From Caldimicrobium thiodismutans (lineage in GTDB: Bacteria > Desulfobacterota > Thermodesulfobacteria > Thermodesulfobacteriales > Thermodesulfobacteriaceae), in the NCBI GenBank assembly GCA_002877875.1, contig PNIE01000006.1:1-5372 (forward strand): a stretch of 5,372 nt of DNA, given 5' to 3'. Position 1 is the first letter of the stretch; every line of letters starts with the position of its first letter. The notes under the pieces are model-generated. The model ran no database searches. It saw only the letters and a list, made by a program, of their open reading frames with translations, and had not been told where the DNA came from. Shown one piece after another: positions 4,884-5,372 of the stretch. A program made the position numbers and the translations under genes.

Positions 4884-5372
4884 TAGAAAGAGCTATTGCC
4901 TTATTAATATTTACAACTTTTTTCTTTATTTTTACACTTTTTACTTTTTTCTTTAGACATCTTGTCTATCAATTTTTGTGTATACTTGTTCTGATGGTAC
5001 TTCAGGGAATTCTCTATCTTTATTTAAATGCCGAATTTTTAGCAGCTATCCAGGTAATAGTCTATGCAGGCGCTATACTTGTTATGTTTCTTTTTACTCT
5101 TTTTCTTTTTCCTGAAGAAGATTTAAAGGATGTCAGAGGAGATTCTAGAAGTCTTAGGTATACCTCCTTTATACCAGTTGCTCTTTTTATCTTTTTATTT
5201 CTCTGGGAACTTATTAGAGGTATTCCTGAGAGCTACCTACCCCAAAAGATTTATTTCGATCTCAAAGAGATGTCAAGTCTTCTTTTTAATGAATACTGGA
5301 TAGTTCTTTTTATTTTGGCTTTTATCTTAAGTTTTCCAATGGTTGCCCTTTACGTTTTTTTTAAAGAGGAGA
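4880..5372 (+). CDS. nuoJ: NADH-quinone oxidoreductase subunit J, partial at 3' end
   Basis: NuoJ (ND6-type) is a membrane subunit beside NuoA, NuoH and NuoK whose third helix takes part in coupling quinone reduction to ion movement. From ATG 4880 the frame stays open to the window end, giving 164 residues. Five hydrophobic segments are seen, at about 4-25, 29-48, 54-77, 96-112 and 138-161. The hallmark is LNAEFLAAIQVIVYAGAILV (49-68) with Tyr62 in VYAGAI, the third-helix motif that carries a pi-bulge in solved complexes. The first helix is very rich in Phe (FTTFFFIFTLFTFFF). Length and topology suggest the stop is only a short way beyond the edge, and the last bases (AAAGAGGAGA) could double as the ribosome site of a following nuoK. 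It is linked to nuoH by an ATGA overlap. No disruption is seen in the visible part. Confidence 0.94.
   Translation, partial: MIERAIALLIFTTFFFIFTLFTFFFRHLVYQFLCILVLMVLQGILYLYLNAEFLAAIQVIVYAGAILVMFLFTLFLFPEEDLKDVRGDSRSLRYTSFIPVALFIFLFLWELIRGIPESYLPQKIYFDLKEMSSLLFNEYWIVLFILAFILSFPMVALYVFFKEE

Overview
The window is one densely packed, single-strand (+) stretch of an energy-metabolism operon. It begins in the last 59 codons of a molybdopterin oxidoreductase of the polysulfide/thiosulfate reductase type. Next comes a four-cluster 4Fe-4S ferredoxin subunit, and then a run of complex I (NADH-quinone oxidoreductase type) subunits in the order nuoB, nuoD, nuoI, nuoA, nuoC, nuoH, nuoJ, the last cut by the window end. 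The DNA is AT-rich, arginine is mostly AGA/AGG, ATA is common for isoleucine, and genes are joined by 4-base ATGA overlaps or very short gaps with strong Shine-Dalgarno sites. Together with the content, this suggests an anaerobic, possibly thermophilic bacterium, perhaps a Thermodesulfobacteria-like sulfur metaboliser. That placement is a guess from style, not from a database match.

Layout: 1-180 molybdoenzyme C-terminus; 195-713 ferredoxin subunit; 733-1208 nuoB (broken); 1183-2412 nuoD (broken); 2409-2963 nuoI (intact); 2966-3352 nuoA (intact); 3349-3877 nuoC (broken); 3864-4883 nuoH (intact); 4880-5372 nuoJ (open at the edge). No stretch over 300 bases lacks a gene. No internal promoter, terminator, RNA gene, mobile element or CRISPR was seen.

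How it would work: NuoB, C, D and I form the hydrophilic Q-module that carries electrons through clusters N6a, N6b and N2 to quinone. NuoH, A and J form the proximal membrane arm that couples this to ion pumping. No NADH-module genes (nuoE, nuoF, nuoG) lie among the genes seen. A molybdoenzyme plus a four-cluster ferredoxin sits directly upstream, the place where an electron-input module might be encoded. Whether they feed this complex or are a separate sulfur-respiration enzyme cannot be decided here.

The most striking observation is that the reading frames of three Q-module genes are disrupted while the surrounding genes are clean. nuoB has a TAG in place of the conserved Glu after CPPRP and an apparent one-base loss in a run of seven A. 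nuoD has a TAA inside its conserved N-terminal quinone-site block. nuoC has an apparent two-base loss in a GA repeat inside its LERE signature. Each is one small mutation from the expected protein, so either very recent inactivation or sequence error is likely. Recoding is a less likely but testable alternative.
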